From: CAYLPT01 sp964385645
Lineage (GTDB): Bacteria > Armatimonadota > Hebobacteria > Hebobacterales > Hebobacteraceae
Assembly (NCBI GenBank): GCA_964385645.1
Contig: CAYLPT010000208.1
Span: 1 to 6,307 of the forward strand
Length of the DNA: 6,307 bases
Direction: 5' to 3'
Position 1 is the first letter of the stretch, and each line of letters opens with the position of its first letter. Both the position numbers and the translations under genes were made by a program. The notes below the pieces were generated by a model. It made no database searches and was not told the origin of the DNA. It was given only the letters and a program-made list of their open reading frames with translations. Shown one piece after another: positions 1-5,848 of the stretch.

Positions 1-198
1 GGGGGGCCGAACGCCGTGCGGGGGCGGCTCGCGCGCGTCGTGGACCGGGGCGCGCTGGTGCGAGTGGATGTCGAGGGCGGGCTCACCACCGTGGCCCTCA
101 TCCCGCGGCAGGCCTTCCGGGCAAGCGGGCTGGCGGTGGGCGACGAAGTCACCGCCTCCTTCGACCCGGGCGCGGCCCACGTCTTCCCGGCCAGCTAG
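1..198 (+). CDS. ABC transporter ATP-binding protein, C-terminal TOBE domain (partial)
   Basis: This is the 3' end of a gene that begins before the window; the frame is open from base 1 to the TAG at 196-198, giving 65 residues. The residues read as a TOBE domain: an RGRLARVVDRGALVRVDVEG strand pair, then an ALIPRQAF segment, then GLAVGDEVTASF and a final AAHVF. This matches the ending common in ModC/WtpC-type ATPases, where TOBE domains follow the nucleotide-binding domain and bind oxyanion or set regulation. By analogy the protein would be the cytoplasmic ATPase of a molybdate, tungstate or related ABC importer. No Walker motifs are inside the window, so the substrate is inferred only. A stand-alone TOBE/molbindin protein is less likely because the frame runs through the edge. 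The following gene has its own promoter, so they are probably not one operon. Confidence 0.62.
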   Translation, partial: GGPNAVRGRLARVVDRGALVRVDVEGGLTTVALIPRQAFRASGLAVGDEVTASFDPGAAHVFPAS

Positions 199-210
199 AC
201 GCGTCGGCCG

Positions 211-235
211 CTCGAACGCGCCGCTGGCGCCCGAG
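211..235 (+). terminator. Possible weak terminator hairpin after the TOBE gene
   Basis: A composite inverted repeat lies 12 bases after the stop of the upstream gene. The outer arms are CTCG (211-214) and CGAG (232-235). The inner arms are GCGCC (218-222) and GGCGC (226-230), closed by a GCT loop, with a small asymmetric internal loop between the two pairs of arms. There is no T-run after it. Its position between a stop codon and a new promoter makes termination plausible, but short GC-rich inverted repeats are common at this base composition. Confidence 0.3.
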
Positions 236-237
236 TG

Positions 238-267
238 TTGACAAGGTGGGCGCGGACCCCCTAGAAT
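238..267 (+). promoter_or_regulatory. Sigma-70 type promoter of galT
   Basis: A perfect -35 hexamer TTGACA (238-243) is followed by an 18-base spacer and a TAGAAT -10 hexamer (262-267), which differs from consensus at one base. In such GC-rich DNA this pairing is unlikely by chance. Transcription would start near 273-275, about 52 bases before the chosen galT ATG. The promoter covers the upstream in-frame GTG at 246, so that codon cannot be the start for this transcript. It separates galT transcriptionally from the TOBE-domain gene to the left. Confidence 0.75.
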
Positions 268-279
268 CGGCCTGTCATG

Positions 280-306
280 AGGCGCCCGCTGGCCGAGCGG
301 GCGCCT
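280..306 (+). promoter_or_regulatory. GC-rich inverted repeat in the galT leader
   Basis: The arms GGCGCCCGCT (281-290) and AGCGGGCGCC (296-305) are exact reverse complements around a 5-base loop (291-295). A further A-T pair (280/306) extends the stem, and two G-U pairs are possible below it. It starts a few bases downstream of the predicted transcription start and ends just before the galT Shine-Dalgarno (312-318). It could act as a 5' stabilising stem, a translational control element or an operator bound by a repressor. No T-run follows, so it is not a classic attenuator. The structure is seen directly; its function is inferred. Confidence 0.5.
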
Positions 307-326
307 TGCATGAGGGGGTATGGGAG

Positions 327-1376
327 ATGGCGGCTGGCACGCGACGGAGGGCCGGCTTCGAGCCTGAGCTGCGCAAGAACATCGTCACACGGGAGTGGGT
401 GATCATCGCCCGGGGGCGGGGGCAGAGGCCCATGGAGATCGCCCGGGAGGAGGGCGAGGCGGAGCGCCTCCCCGAGCGGGAGGAGAGCTGCCCCTTCTGC
501 CCGGGGAACGAGGGGATGACACCGCCGGAGGTGTTCGCCCTCCGCGATGGGGGGCCGGCGAACTCGCCGGGCTGGCAGGTGCGGGTGGTGCCGAACAAGT
601 ATGCCGCGCTGCACGCGGCGGGCTCCGAGCGGCTCCGCCATGCCGGCATCCACGTGGCGCGGGACGGCGTGGGCGCCCACGAGGTGATCATCGAGTCGCC
701 CCGGCACGACCTCGACCTGTGGGAGATGGAGCTCGCGCAGGTGGAGGCGGTGATCGAGGCCTACCGGCAGCGCTACCTGGCCTGCGAGTCCTCCGAACCC
801 CTGCGCTACGTGCTCATCTTCCGCAACCGCGGGGCGAAGGCCGGCACCTCGCTGGCCCACCCGCACTCACAGCTCATCGCCGCGCCCATCACGCCCCACC
901 AACTGGCCGAGGAGCTGCGCGGCGCGGCCGACTACTGGGAGTACCTGGGCCGGTGCGTGTTCTGCGCGTTGATCGAGGAGGAGAGCAGGAGCGGGGAGCG
1001 CACCGTCCTGGAGAGCCCCCACTTCCTGGTCGTCACGGCCTACGCCGGGCGCTACGCGTACGAGACCTGGATCCTGCCCAAGCGCCACTCCATCCGCTTC
1101 GCCGACATGAGCGAGGAGGAGGCGAGCGACCTCGCCCGCGTGCTCAGGGAGACCCTCGGGCGCATCGCGGCGACCCTCGGGCGGCCCTCCTACAACTTCG
1201 CCATCCACACCGCGCCGGCCGCCGAGCACAACATCCGCGCCTATCACTGGCACATCGAGCTCTTCCCCCGCCTCACCACGCCCGGCGGCTTCGAGCTCGG
1301 CAGCGACATCTACATCAACATCGCCGAGCCCGAGGAGGCCGCCCGCCATCTCCGCCAGGCGCAGGCCCCCGTCTAG
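327..1376 (+). CDS. galT: Galactose-1-phosphate uridylyltransferase
   Basis: This enzyme of the cytoplasmic Leloir pathway transfers UMP between UDP-glucose and galactose-1-phosphate (EC 2.7.7.12). The protein is 349 residues, normal for the family. The N terminus has the typical ELRKNIVTREWVIIA segment. The active site HPHSQ lies at residues 178-182, with H180 the expected uridylylated nucleophile. C55, C58, H127 and H178 match the structural zinc site of the E. coli enzyme; E196, H294, H307 and H309 (in HWH) match its second metal site. An additional CxxC pair (C210, C213) marks the second HIT-like half. The ATG at 327 is chosen over the in-frame GTG at 246 because GAGGGGG (312-318) sits 8 bases upstream and the promoter overlaps 246. 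The gene is convergent with its right neighbour and shares its stop bases. A related HIT-family sugar-phosphate nucleotidylyltransferase with another substrate is possible, since no galK or galE is in view. Confidence 0.9.
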   Translation: MAAGTRRRAGFEPELRKNIVTREWVIIARGRGQRPMEIAREEGEAERLPEREESCPFCPGNEGMTPPEVFALRDGGPANSPGWQVRVVPNKYAALHAAGSERLRHAGIHVARDGVGAHEVIIESPRHDLDLWEMELAQVEAVIEAYRQRYLACESSEPLRYVLIFRNRGAKAGTSLAHPHSQLIAAPITPHQLAEELRGAADYWEYLGRCVFCALIEEESRSGERTVLESPHFLVVTAYAGRYAYETWILPKRHSIRFADMSEEEASDLARVLRETLGRIAATLGRPSYNFAIHTAPAAEHNIRAYHWHIELFPRLTTPGGFELGSDIYINIAEPEEAARHLRQAQAPV

Positions 1377-1873
1377 CGCCCCGCGGCGAAGCCGGCGCGG
1401 AGGAAGCGCAGCACACAGGGGTAGGCGCCCGCGCAGGCCAGGGCCGGCATCTCGAACTCGTACTCGCCTCCAAACTCCGCGCACCAAGTGCGCCCCTCCG
1501 TCGGGCAGACCGTCTGCGCGATCCGAGCGGCCAGGTGGCGGCGGTCGCTGCCGCGCAGCAGCTCCAGCCAGGGGCACCCGCGGACGGTGAAGCACACCTC
1601 GCGGTCGGAGACCGCGACCTCAAAGCGGTGGCCGTCGGCCGCCAGCTTGAGCGAGAAGCACCGGGCGAGGTCGGCCGGCGAATTGGTGCAGGCGCCGGTC
1701 AGCTCCCGCGCCTTGCGCGCCTGGATCTTGGCGAGCACCTGCCACACCCGCGCGTCGAGGCCCAGCGCGTGCTCGAAGCCGTGGGCATCCTCCACCATCA
1801 CGAACCACAGGCCGTCTGCGGCGTGATAGGCGCGGCGGAGGTACTCCACAAGCAGGCGGTCGTCTGTCTCCAT
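1373..1873 (-). CDS. DUF6125-like cysteine-rich protein of unknown function
   Basis: A 166-residue protein. The N-terminal helical part (YHAADGLWFVMVEDAHGFEH at residues 16-35, then VWQVLAKIQARKARELTG at 43-60) and the later GCPWLELLRGS and TEGRTWCAEF segments resemble the DUF6125 family, which I recall as related to ATC-hydrolase-like small proteins. No reaction is established. It has eight cysteines (62, 72, 94, 100, 123, 131, 147, 153), high for a protein without signal peptide or membrane segment; C100 in the CPW motif and C123/C131 look the most family-like, and metal or cofactor binding is possible. I chose the ATG at 1873 because the homologous region begins there; the in-frame GTG at 1948 would add 25 low-complexity Arg/Gly/Pro residues. 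The Shine-Dalgarno is weak (GGTGG). Its stop overlaps the galT stop by four bases, and it is divergent from the PHP gene. Confidence 0.68.
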   Translation of the reverse strand: METDDRLLVEYLRRAYHAADGLWFVMVEDAHGFEHALGLDARVWQVLAKIQARKARELTGACTNSPADLARCFSLKLAADGHRFEVAVSDREVCFTVRGCPWLELLRGSDRRHLAARIAQTVCPTEGRTWCAEFGGEYEFEMPALACAGAYPCVLRFLRAGFAAGR

Positions 1874-1974
1874 GTCGCCACCGCGCGGCTGGGGAGGGCT
1901 TCGCCGGGGCCGGGCGCCGCCCTCCCGGGTGCGCAGGAGCGCCGCCACCGCGGGCAGAACAACCAGCCGGGGGG

Positions 1975-2008
1975 CTTGCTCCGCCCCCCGCGTTTCGCGT
2001 GGAGCAAG
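1975..2008 (+). promoter_or_regulatory. Hairpin enclosing the ribosome binding site of the PHP gene
   Basis: The outer arms CTTGCTCC (1975-1982) and GGAGCAAG (2001-2008) are exact reverse complements. A second small stem, CGCG (1989-1992) with CGCG (1996-1999) around a TTT loop, fits inside. The right arm contains GGAG (2001-2004), the only good Shine-Dalgarno before the TTG start at 2012. If the stem forms in the mRNA, the ribosome binding site would be base-paired. This part of a 138-base divergent spacer shows no convincing promoter for either strand. The pairing is directly visible; translational control is inference. Confidence 0.45.
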
Positions 2009-2011
2009 AGC

Positions 2012-2767
2012 TTGGCTGGACTACTGAAGCGGGATTTCCACGTTCACACACATCTGTCGGCCTGCGGGTCGCCCGAGGCCACCCTGGAGGAAGTGTTGCG
2101 CGCCTCCCGGGAGGCGGGCCTGGAGGCCCTGGGCATCAGCGACCACATCGTGAACTCGGAGGACCTCGGCCGGCCCTGGCTGGTGCGCGAGCGGCTGCCC
2201 GCCGATACCGGAGACCTGAGGGTCTACGTGGGCTGCGAGACCGAGATGGCGACGCCCGCCGTCGCGAAGATAGACGCCGCTTTCGCCGACACTCTCGACT
2301 TCGTCATCATGTCGGCGAGCCACCTCTTCAACCCCGGGGTGCAGAGGCCGGGGACGCTGAGCCCGGAGGCGATGGCCGCCCATATCCTGGAGATGATGCG
2401 GGGCGCCATCGCCCTGGGCTTCGTGGACATCATCGCCCACCCGTTCTCGGTGCCGGTCTCGCCGGTGCCCTTCGAGGCCATCGTCGCCGCCGCCGACCAG
2501 GAGGAGCTGCGGGACACAGCCGCCCTGGCCGCCTGCGAGGGTGTGGCGATGGAGTGCAACCCGGCCTTCCTGCGGGGCGCGCCGGAGGCGATGGGCCTGC
2601 TCATCCGCTGCTTCCTCGAGGTCGGCTGCAAGCTGGCCGTCAACAGCGACGCCCACCACCCGGCGCACATCGGCTGTCGCGGCCCCCAGTACGCGTCAGA
2701 GGAGGAGCTGCGCGCTGCCGGCGTCACCGAGGACTGCCTCTGGCGCATCGAGGACCGGCGCGCTTAG
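2012..2767 (+). CDS. PHP-domain metal-dependent hydrolase (histidinol-phosphatase-like)
   Basis: A 251-residue protein with the complete motif set of the PHP (polymerase and histidinol phosphatase) superfamily, which binds a two- or three-metal cluster and usually hydrolyses phosphoesters. Visible ligands are H10 and H12 in DFHVHTH, D44-H45 in GISDH, E76 in GCETE, H104 in SASH, H143 in IAHPF, and D213 and H215 in NSDAHH. There is no signal peptide, so it should be cytoplasmic. The substrate cannot be read from sequence: histidinol phosphate, a nucleotide or a sugar phosphate are all possible, and no histidine genes are nearby. The TTG at 2012 is chosen because GGAG (2001-2004) lies 7 bases upstream and motif I begins at residue 8. 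The frame stays open far upstream across neighbouring genes, but that part is compositional. The gene ends at a strong stem-loop and has no operon partner. Confidence 0.87.
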   Translation: MAGLLKRDFHVHTHLSACGSPEATLEEVLRASREAGLEALGISDHIVNSEDLGRPWLVRERLPADTGDLRVYVGCETEMATPAVAKIDAAFADTLDFVIMSASHLFNPGVQRPGTLSPEAMAAHILEMMRGAIALGFVDIIAHPFSVPVSPVPFEAIVAAADQEELRDTAALAACEGVAMECNPAFLRGAPEAMGLLIRCFLEVGCKLAVNSDAHHPAHIGCRGPQYASEEELRAAGVTEDCLWRIEDRRA

Positions 2768-2774
2768 CCGGCCG

Positions 2775-2809
2775 CGCCGAGACCGGCCCCGCTCCGGCCG
2801 GTCTCGGCG
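2775..2809. terminator. Bidirectional GC-rich stem-loop between convergent genes
   Basis: A perfect 14-base-pair stem (2775-2788 with 2796-2809) closes a 7-base loop (2789-2795). It lies in the 51-base gap between the PHP stop (2767) and the stop of the minus-strand gene (2819), exactly where a terminator serving both strands is expected. There is no T-run on either side, so it would be a non-canonical intrinsic terminator or a 3'-end stabilising hairpin. It is the longest perfect inverted repeat I found in the window. Confidence 0.72.
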
Positions 2810-2818
2810 GGCAGTGGC

Positions 2819-3508
2819 TCAGTCTGCCGCTTCGCCCTGCGGCTCCCCTGCCGAGGCGGCCTTGGGCGGCGAGGGGCGCACCATCTGCGCCATGAGCGCC
2901 TGGGCCGCCGGCCCGCCGCCAGCGCGGACGATGTTGCCGATCAGCTCGCCCACCGGCCGGGTCGTGGTTACCAGCGCGACTACCAGCTTGCCCTGTTCCT
3001 GCTTCGGGGCCACCACCGCGAAGATGCCCTTGCCGCCGGGGGCCACGAGCACGAGCACGCCCTCGCCCTGCTCGGCTCGCACCGTGACCATAGGCGCCCA
3101 GCCGCGCGGCGTCAGCAGGGCTGCGTAGTGGTCAACCACCTGCGCGCCGGCGGCTGGCTGCTGGGGCGTCATGACCAGCAGCGTGACGCGGCTGAGGCTC
3201 TCCACCGCGGCCTTCGCGGGCCCAATCAGGGGGGCCGCGGCGGCGGCCGCCGCCACGGGCCCCGGGGGCGGTCCCTCGGCGCCGGCCAGGGCCTCGGCTT
3301 GCTGCTGGGCCAGCTCGGCCAGCGCGTCGAGCGCGTCGCCGGCGAACTGGATGGCGACCGCGCCGTCCACGTCCACCTGGACCTCCACCTGCGCGCCCTG
3401 GTAGACGAGCTGCTCGGTGGTGAGTCCGCCGTCGGCGGCCGAGACCCCGCACAGGAGGGCCGCCGCAGCCAGAGATGCGACGAGCTGTAGGCAACGGCAC
3501 TTGCTCAT
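2819..3508 (-). CDS. Small secreted Ala/Gln/Pro-rich protein, possibly DUF4252-like
   Basis: A 229-residue protein. Residues 1-24 form a signal peptide with a hydrophobic core (LVASLAAAALLCG) and a VSA site before ADGG; C20 does not sit in a good lipobox, so a soluble export product is favoured over a lipoprotein. The mature part has an N-terminal beta-like stretch (YQGAQVEVQVDVDGAVAIQF), an Ala/Gln-rich helix (about 57-76), a Pro/Ala linker (80-93), then a SRVTLLVMTP strand, a HYAALLTPRGW helix and alternating strands ending near 185. The order resembles DUF4252-type proteins, but only weakly. The C-terminal 30 residues are Ala/Pro-rich and probably disordered. The ATG at 3508 is preceded by a strong AGGGGGAG (3513-3520), so longer upstream starts are rejected. 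No catalytic residues are recognisable. It is divergent from the phosphodiester glycosidase gene, 168 bases away. Confidence 0.78.
   Translation of the reverse strand: MSKCRCLQLVASLAAAALLCGVSAADGGLTTEQLVYQGAQVEVQVDVDGAVAIQFAGDALDALAELAQQQAEALAGAEGPPPGPVAAAAAAAPLIGPAKAAVESLSRVTLLVMTPQQPAAGAQVVDHYAALLTPRGWAPMVTVRAEQGEGVLVLVAPGGKGIFAVVAPKQEQGKLVVALVTTTRPVGELIGNIVRAGGGPAAQALMAQMVRPSPPKAASAGEPQGEAAD
3239..3254. repeat. 16-base perfect GC palindrome in the Ala-tract of the secreted protein gene
   Basis: Bases 3239-3254 are a self-complementary run of GGC/GCC triplets inside the stretch encoding the eight-Ala tract (residues 86-92 and surroundings) of the minus-strand secreted protein. It is best explained as GC-rich alanine codon repetition, which can slip during replication. 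I see no sign that it is a regulatory site. Confidence 0.4.
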
Positions 3509-3676
3509 CTCGCTCCCCCTTTCCGCTTGCCAGCGGTCAGCATGTTGTGCCGCGGTATACGCATCTGCGCCCGTTCCGGTTTCACCCGCGCGCCGCCGGC
3601 CAGCCCCGGAAGGAGCCTCAACGCGGAGCGGGGAATTTCCAGGGGGCACACCGGACGTGCCAGCCCGGGGGGAGAG
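3509..3676. promoter_or_regulatory. Divergent spacer between the secreted protein and phosphodiester glycosidase genes
   Basis: This 168-base gap must carry start signals for both strands. A TATAC sequence (3556-3560, part of the palindrome GTATAC) is the most A/T-rich point and could be a -10 element for either direction. However, the nearest -35-like TTGCCA (3527-3532) is 23 bases away on the plus strand, which is too far for a standard promoter. Shine-Dalgarno sequences lie at both edges: 3513-3520 for the minus gene, and the G-rich run ending at 3674 for the plus gene. No strong hairpin or operator is evident. Confidence 0.35.
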
Positions 3677-5848
3677 ATGGTGAGTCGTCGCTGCGCGCCG
3701 ATCCCATTGCTGCTGGGCCTTATCGCAGTGCTGGTGGCGGGGGGCGCGGCTGCGGCCCAGCAAGCGGCGCCCATCGCGCCGGCCGTCAGCTACCAGCACA
3801 TCTACCGGCCGGAGGGGCCGTGGGCCGTGCACGTGGTCGAGGCCGACCTGTCTGACCAGCACCTGGAGCTGGCCGCGGTGCTGGCCGGTGGCGCGACCAT
3901 GGACCGGCGCCCTCTCAGTGAGATTGCGACCGCGCACAGCTCGGAGGCGCGGCGGCTGGTGGCCGCCGTCAATGGCGATTTCTTCGCCCTCGCCGGCGGC
4001 GCCTATGCGACCATCCCGCTGGGCCTGCAGGTGGAGGGCCGCGAGCTGCTGACCTTCCCCGATCCCTCCCGCTCAGTGCTCTATCGGCTGGCCGACGGTC
4101 GGGTGGGAATCGAGCGCTTCCGGGCCCGGGCGTGGATGACGTGCCCGGGCGACGTGCTGTTCCCGATCGCGGCGATGAACCGGCCGCCCGGATACGCCGA
4201 CCTGGTGCTCTTCACGCCGCGCTTCGGGGCGGAGACGCGGGCCGCCGAGGGAACGCTGCACTTCGCCCTCGTGGGCCTCTCGGGGCCGGTGCGGCCGAAC
4301 GCGAACATCACCGCCCGCGTCGCCGCCATCGCCACCGCGGCCTCGGCCCCCATCCCTCCGGATGGCGCGGCGCTGGCCGCCCGAGGTGTGGCCGCCTATG
4401 CGCTGCGCGGCCTCAAGATCGGCGACGAAGTGCGGCTCCGCCTGGCAATAGAGCCCGCGGTCGGGGACATAGTGGAGGCCGTGAGCGGAGGGCCGCGGCT
4501 GGTGCGCGACGGGCAGGTATCGGTCGAGACCAGACAGGAGCGCTTCGCCGAGCGGTTCGCGTCGGCGCGACACCCGCGCACGGGCGTCGGGATCCGGGGC
4601 AGCCACCTGGTGCTCGCCGCGGTGGACGGACGACAGCCAGGCTACAGCGAGGGCATGAGCCTGCCTGAGTTCGCGGAGCTGTTCCTCAGCCTTGGCTGCA
4701 CGGACGCGCTCAACCTGGACGGCGGGGGCTCCACGACCATGGTGGTCCGCGACCGGGTGGTGAACTCGCCCTCCAGCGGCGTCGAGCGCGCGATCGTCAA
4801 CGCGCTCGCGATCTTCAGCACCGCGCCCCCCGGGCCGCCGGCGCGCTTGTCCGTCGAGCCTGCGGAGCTGAGCATCCTCAGCGGCGAGGAGGTCGTGCTA
4901 CAGGCCCGCGCTCTGGACGAGTACTACAACCCGGTGCCGCTGGAGGCGACCGCGGTGATGTGGGCCTGCCCGCGCGGGGTGGGGGAGGTGGACGCCAGCG
5001 GCCTCTTCCGCGCCGCAAAGGTGGAGGCGAAGACCGTCGGCATGGTGATCGCGAGGCTGGGGGAGATGACCGCCTCGGCGGTGGTGCGCGTGCTGCCCAC
5101 GCCGGCGCACATCACCGTGGCCCCCGCGGAGGTGGCGATGGCGCCCGGGGCCACCCAGCGCTTCGTGGCGCAAGCCCATGACGCCGAGGGCCGCCCCATC
5201 CCGGTGCCGCCCGAGCGGGTCTTCTGGAGCGTGCACCCACAGCTCCCCGGCGCCTCCGTGACCCGGGACGGGCTCTTCACCGCCCCGCCTCGTCAAGCCC
5301 TTCTGACCGTGGCCGCCCGGGTGCAGGAGGCGGTGGGCTCGGCGCAGGTGATGGTGGGCGCGGTGACCACCGTCATCGAGGACTTCGAGCGGGAGGGCCC
5401 GCGTCGGTTTCGGACCGTCCCCGCAGGCCTGCCAGGCAGCGTAGCCGTTGTGGATGACCCGCTTCGGCCGGGCAACCGCTGCCTGCGGCTCTCCTACGAT
5501 CTGAGCCAGGGCGAGGGGACCCGGGCCGCCTATGCCGACCTCGATCTCACACTGCCGGAGAGCCGCTCACTCGCGGTGCGCGTGCTCGGCGACGGGCAGG
5601 GCGTCTGGCTGCGGGCTCGCCTGCGCGACGGGGCGGGGCGCACCTTCACGCTCGACCTCGCCCAACGCGTCGTCTGGTCGGGGCAGTGGCGGCAGCTTTC
5701 GGCGTGGCTGCCCGAGGAGGCGGAGGGCCCGGTGGTGCTCGAGTCCATCTACGTGGTCGAGATTCGGGACGACCGCAAGCCGGCCGGCGAGATTCACCTC
5801 GACGACATCGCCGTCGCGGCTGTCTCGTCGGCGGGGGCGCCGCGGTGA
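3677..5848 (+). CDS. Secreted phosphodiester glycosidase (NAGPA family) with two Ig-like domains and a CBM-like C-terminus
   Basis: A 723-residue exported protein. A signal peptide (about 1-27) has a LLLGLIAVLVAGG core and an AAA site. The NAGPA catalytic domain (about 47-382) shows NGDFF (99-103), GGPRLV (271-276), RTGVG (301-305), AAVDGR (314-319) and the family signature LNLDGGGSTTMVV (345-357). The family is named for the mammalian enzyme that removes GlcNAc from GlcNAc-1-P-6-mannose diesters; bacterial substrates are mostly unknown but probably glycosyl phosphodiesters of exopolysaccharide or cell wall. Two Ig-like, bacterial BIG2-type modules follow (about 387-473 and 476-561), each starting with PA(R/H)(L/I)(S/T)V.PAE and holding a D(A/G).GLF(R/T)A turn. 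The C-terminal 565-716 reads as a jelly-roll sugar-binding domain from IEDFE to IHLDDIAVA. The ATG at 3677 has GGAG only 2 bases before it, so the next codon, GTG at 3680, is an equally good start. The gene is coupled to the following one by a GTGA overlap. Confidence 0.87.
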   Translation: MVSRRCAPIPLLLGLIAVLVAGGAAAAQQAAPIAPAVSYQHIYRPEGPWAVHVVEADLSDQHLELAAVLAGGATMDRRPLSEIATAHSSEARRLVAAVNGDFFALAGGAYATIPLGLQVEGRELLTFPDPSRSVLYRLADGRVGIERFRARAWMTCPGDVLFPIAAMNRPPGYADLVLFTPRFGAETRAAEGTLHFALVGLSGPVRPNANITARVAAIATAASAPIPPDGAALAARGVAAYALRGLKIGDEVRLRLAIEPAVGDIVEAVSGGPRLVRDGQVSVETRQERFAERFASARHPRTGVGIRGSHLVLAAVDGRQPGYSEGMSLPEFAELFLSLGCTDALNLDGGGSTTMVVRDRVVNSPSSGVERAIVNALAIFSTAPPGPPARLSVEPAELSILSGEEVVLQARALDEYYNPVPLEATAVMWACPRGVGEVDASGLFRAAKVEAKTVGMVIARLGEMTASAVVRVLPTPAHITVAPAEVAMAPGATQRFVAQAHDAEGRPIPVPPERVFWSVHPQLPGASVTRDGLFTAPPRQALLTVAARVQEAVGSAQVMVGAVTTVIEDFEREGPRRFRTVPAGLPGSVAVVDDPLRPGNRCLRLSYDLSQGEGTRAAYADLDLTLPESRSLAVRVLGDGQGVWLRARLRDGAGRTFTLDLAQRVVWSGQWRQLSAWLPEEAEGPVVLESIYVVEIRDDRKPAGEIHLDDIAVAAVSSAGAPR

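Noticed and set aside
246..326. In-frame GTG at 246 as a longer galT start (27 extra residues).
   Set aside because: It lies inside the promoter spacer, lacks a ribosome binding site, and adds residues not seen in the GalT family.
261..866. Long minus-strand open frame opposite galT.
   Set aside because: Its translation is His/Arg/Pro/Ala-rich with no domain and mirrors the GC-biased third positions of galT.
1874..1948. GTG at 1948 as a longer start of the DUF6125-like gene.
   Set aside because: The extra 25 residues are low-complexity Arg/Gly/Pro and the family-like region starts at the ATG at 1873.
395..2011. A plus-strand frame continuous with the PHP gene stays open for more than 500 codons upstream, across galT and the DUF6125-like gene.
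   Set aside because: The upstream translation is Arg/Gly/Pro/Ala-rich without recognisable domains, it overlaps well-supported genes on both strands, and long accidental frames are expected at this GC content. A TTG with a good Shine-Dalgarno marks the real start at 2012.
3239..3254. Perfect 16-base palindrome as an operator or recombination site.
   Set aside because: It consists of repeated GGC/GCC codons in an alanine tract within a coding region; codon repetition explains it.
3527..3561. TTGCCA and TATACG as a plus-strand promoter.
   Set aside because: The spacing is 23 bases, outside the usual range, so I do not call it a promoter.
3527..3676. Fifty extra N-terminal residues for the phosphodiester glycosidase from an upstream in-frame start.
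   Set aside because: The signal peptide begins at the ATG/GTG at 3677-3682 directly after a G-rich ribosome binding site; an extension would bury the signal peptide.
3509..3937. Longer minus-strand start for the small secreted protein.
   Set aside because: It would overlap the glycosidase gene head on and place the signal peptide internally; the ATG at 3508 has a strong Shine-Dalgarno.
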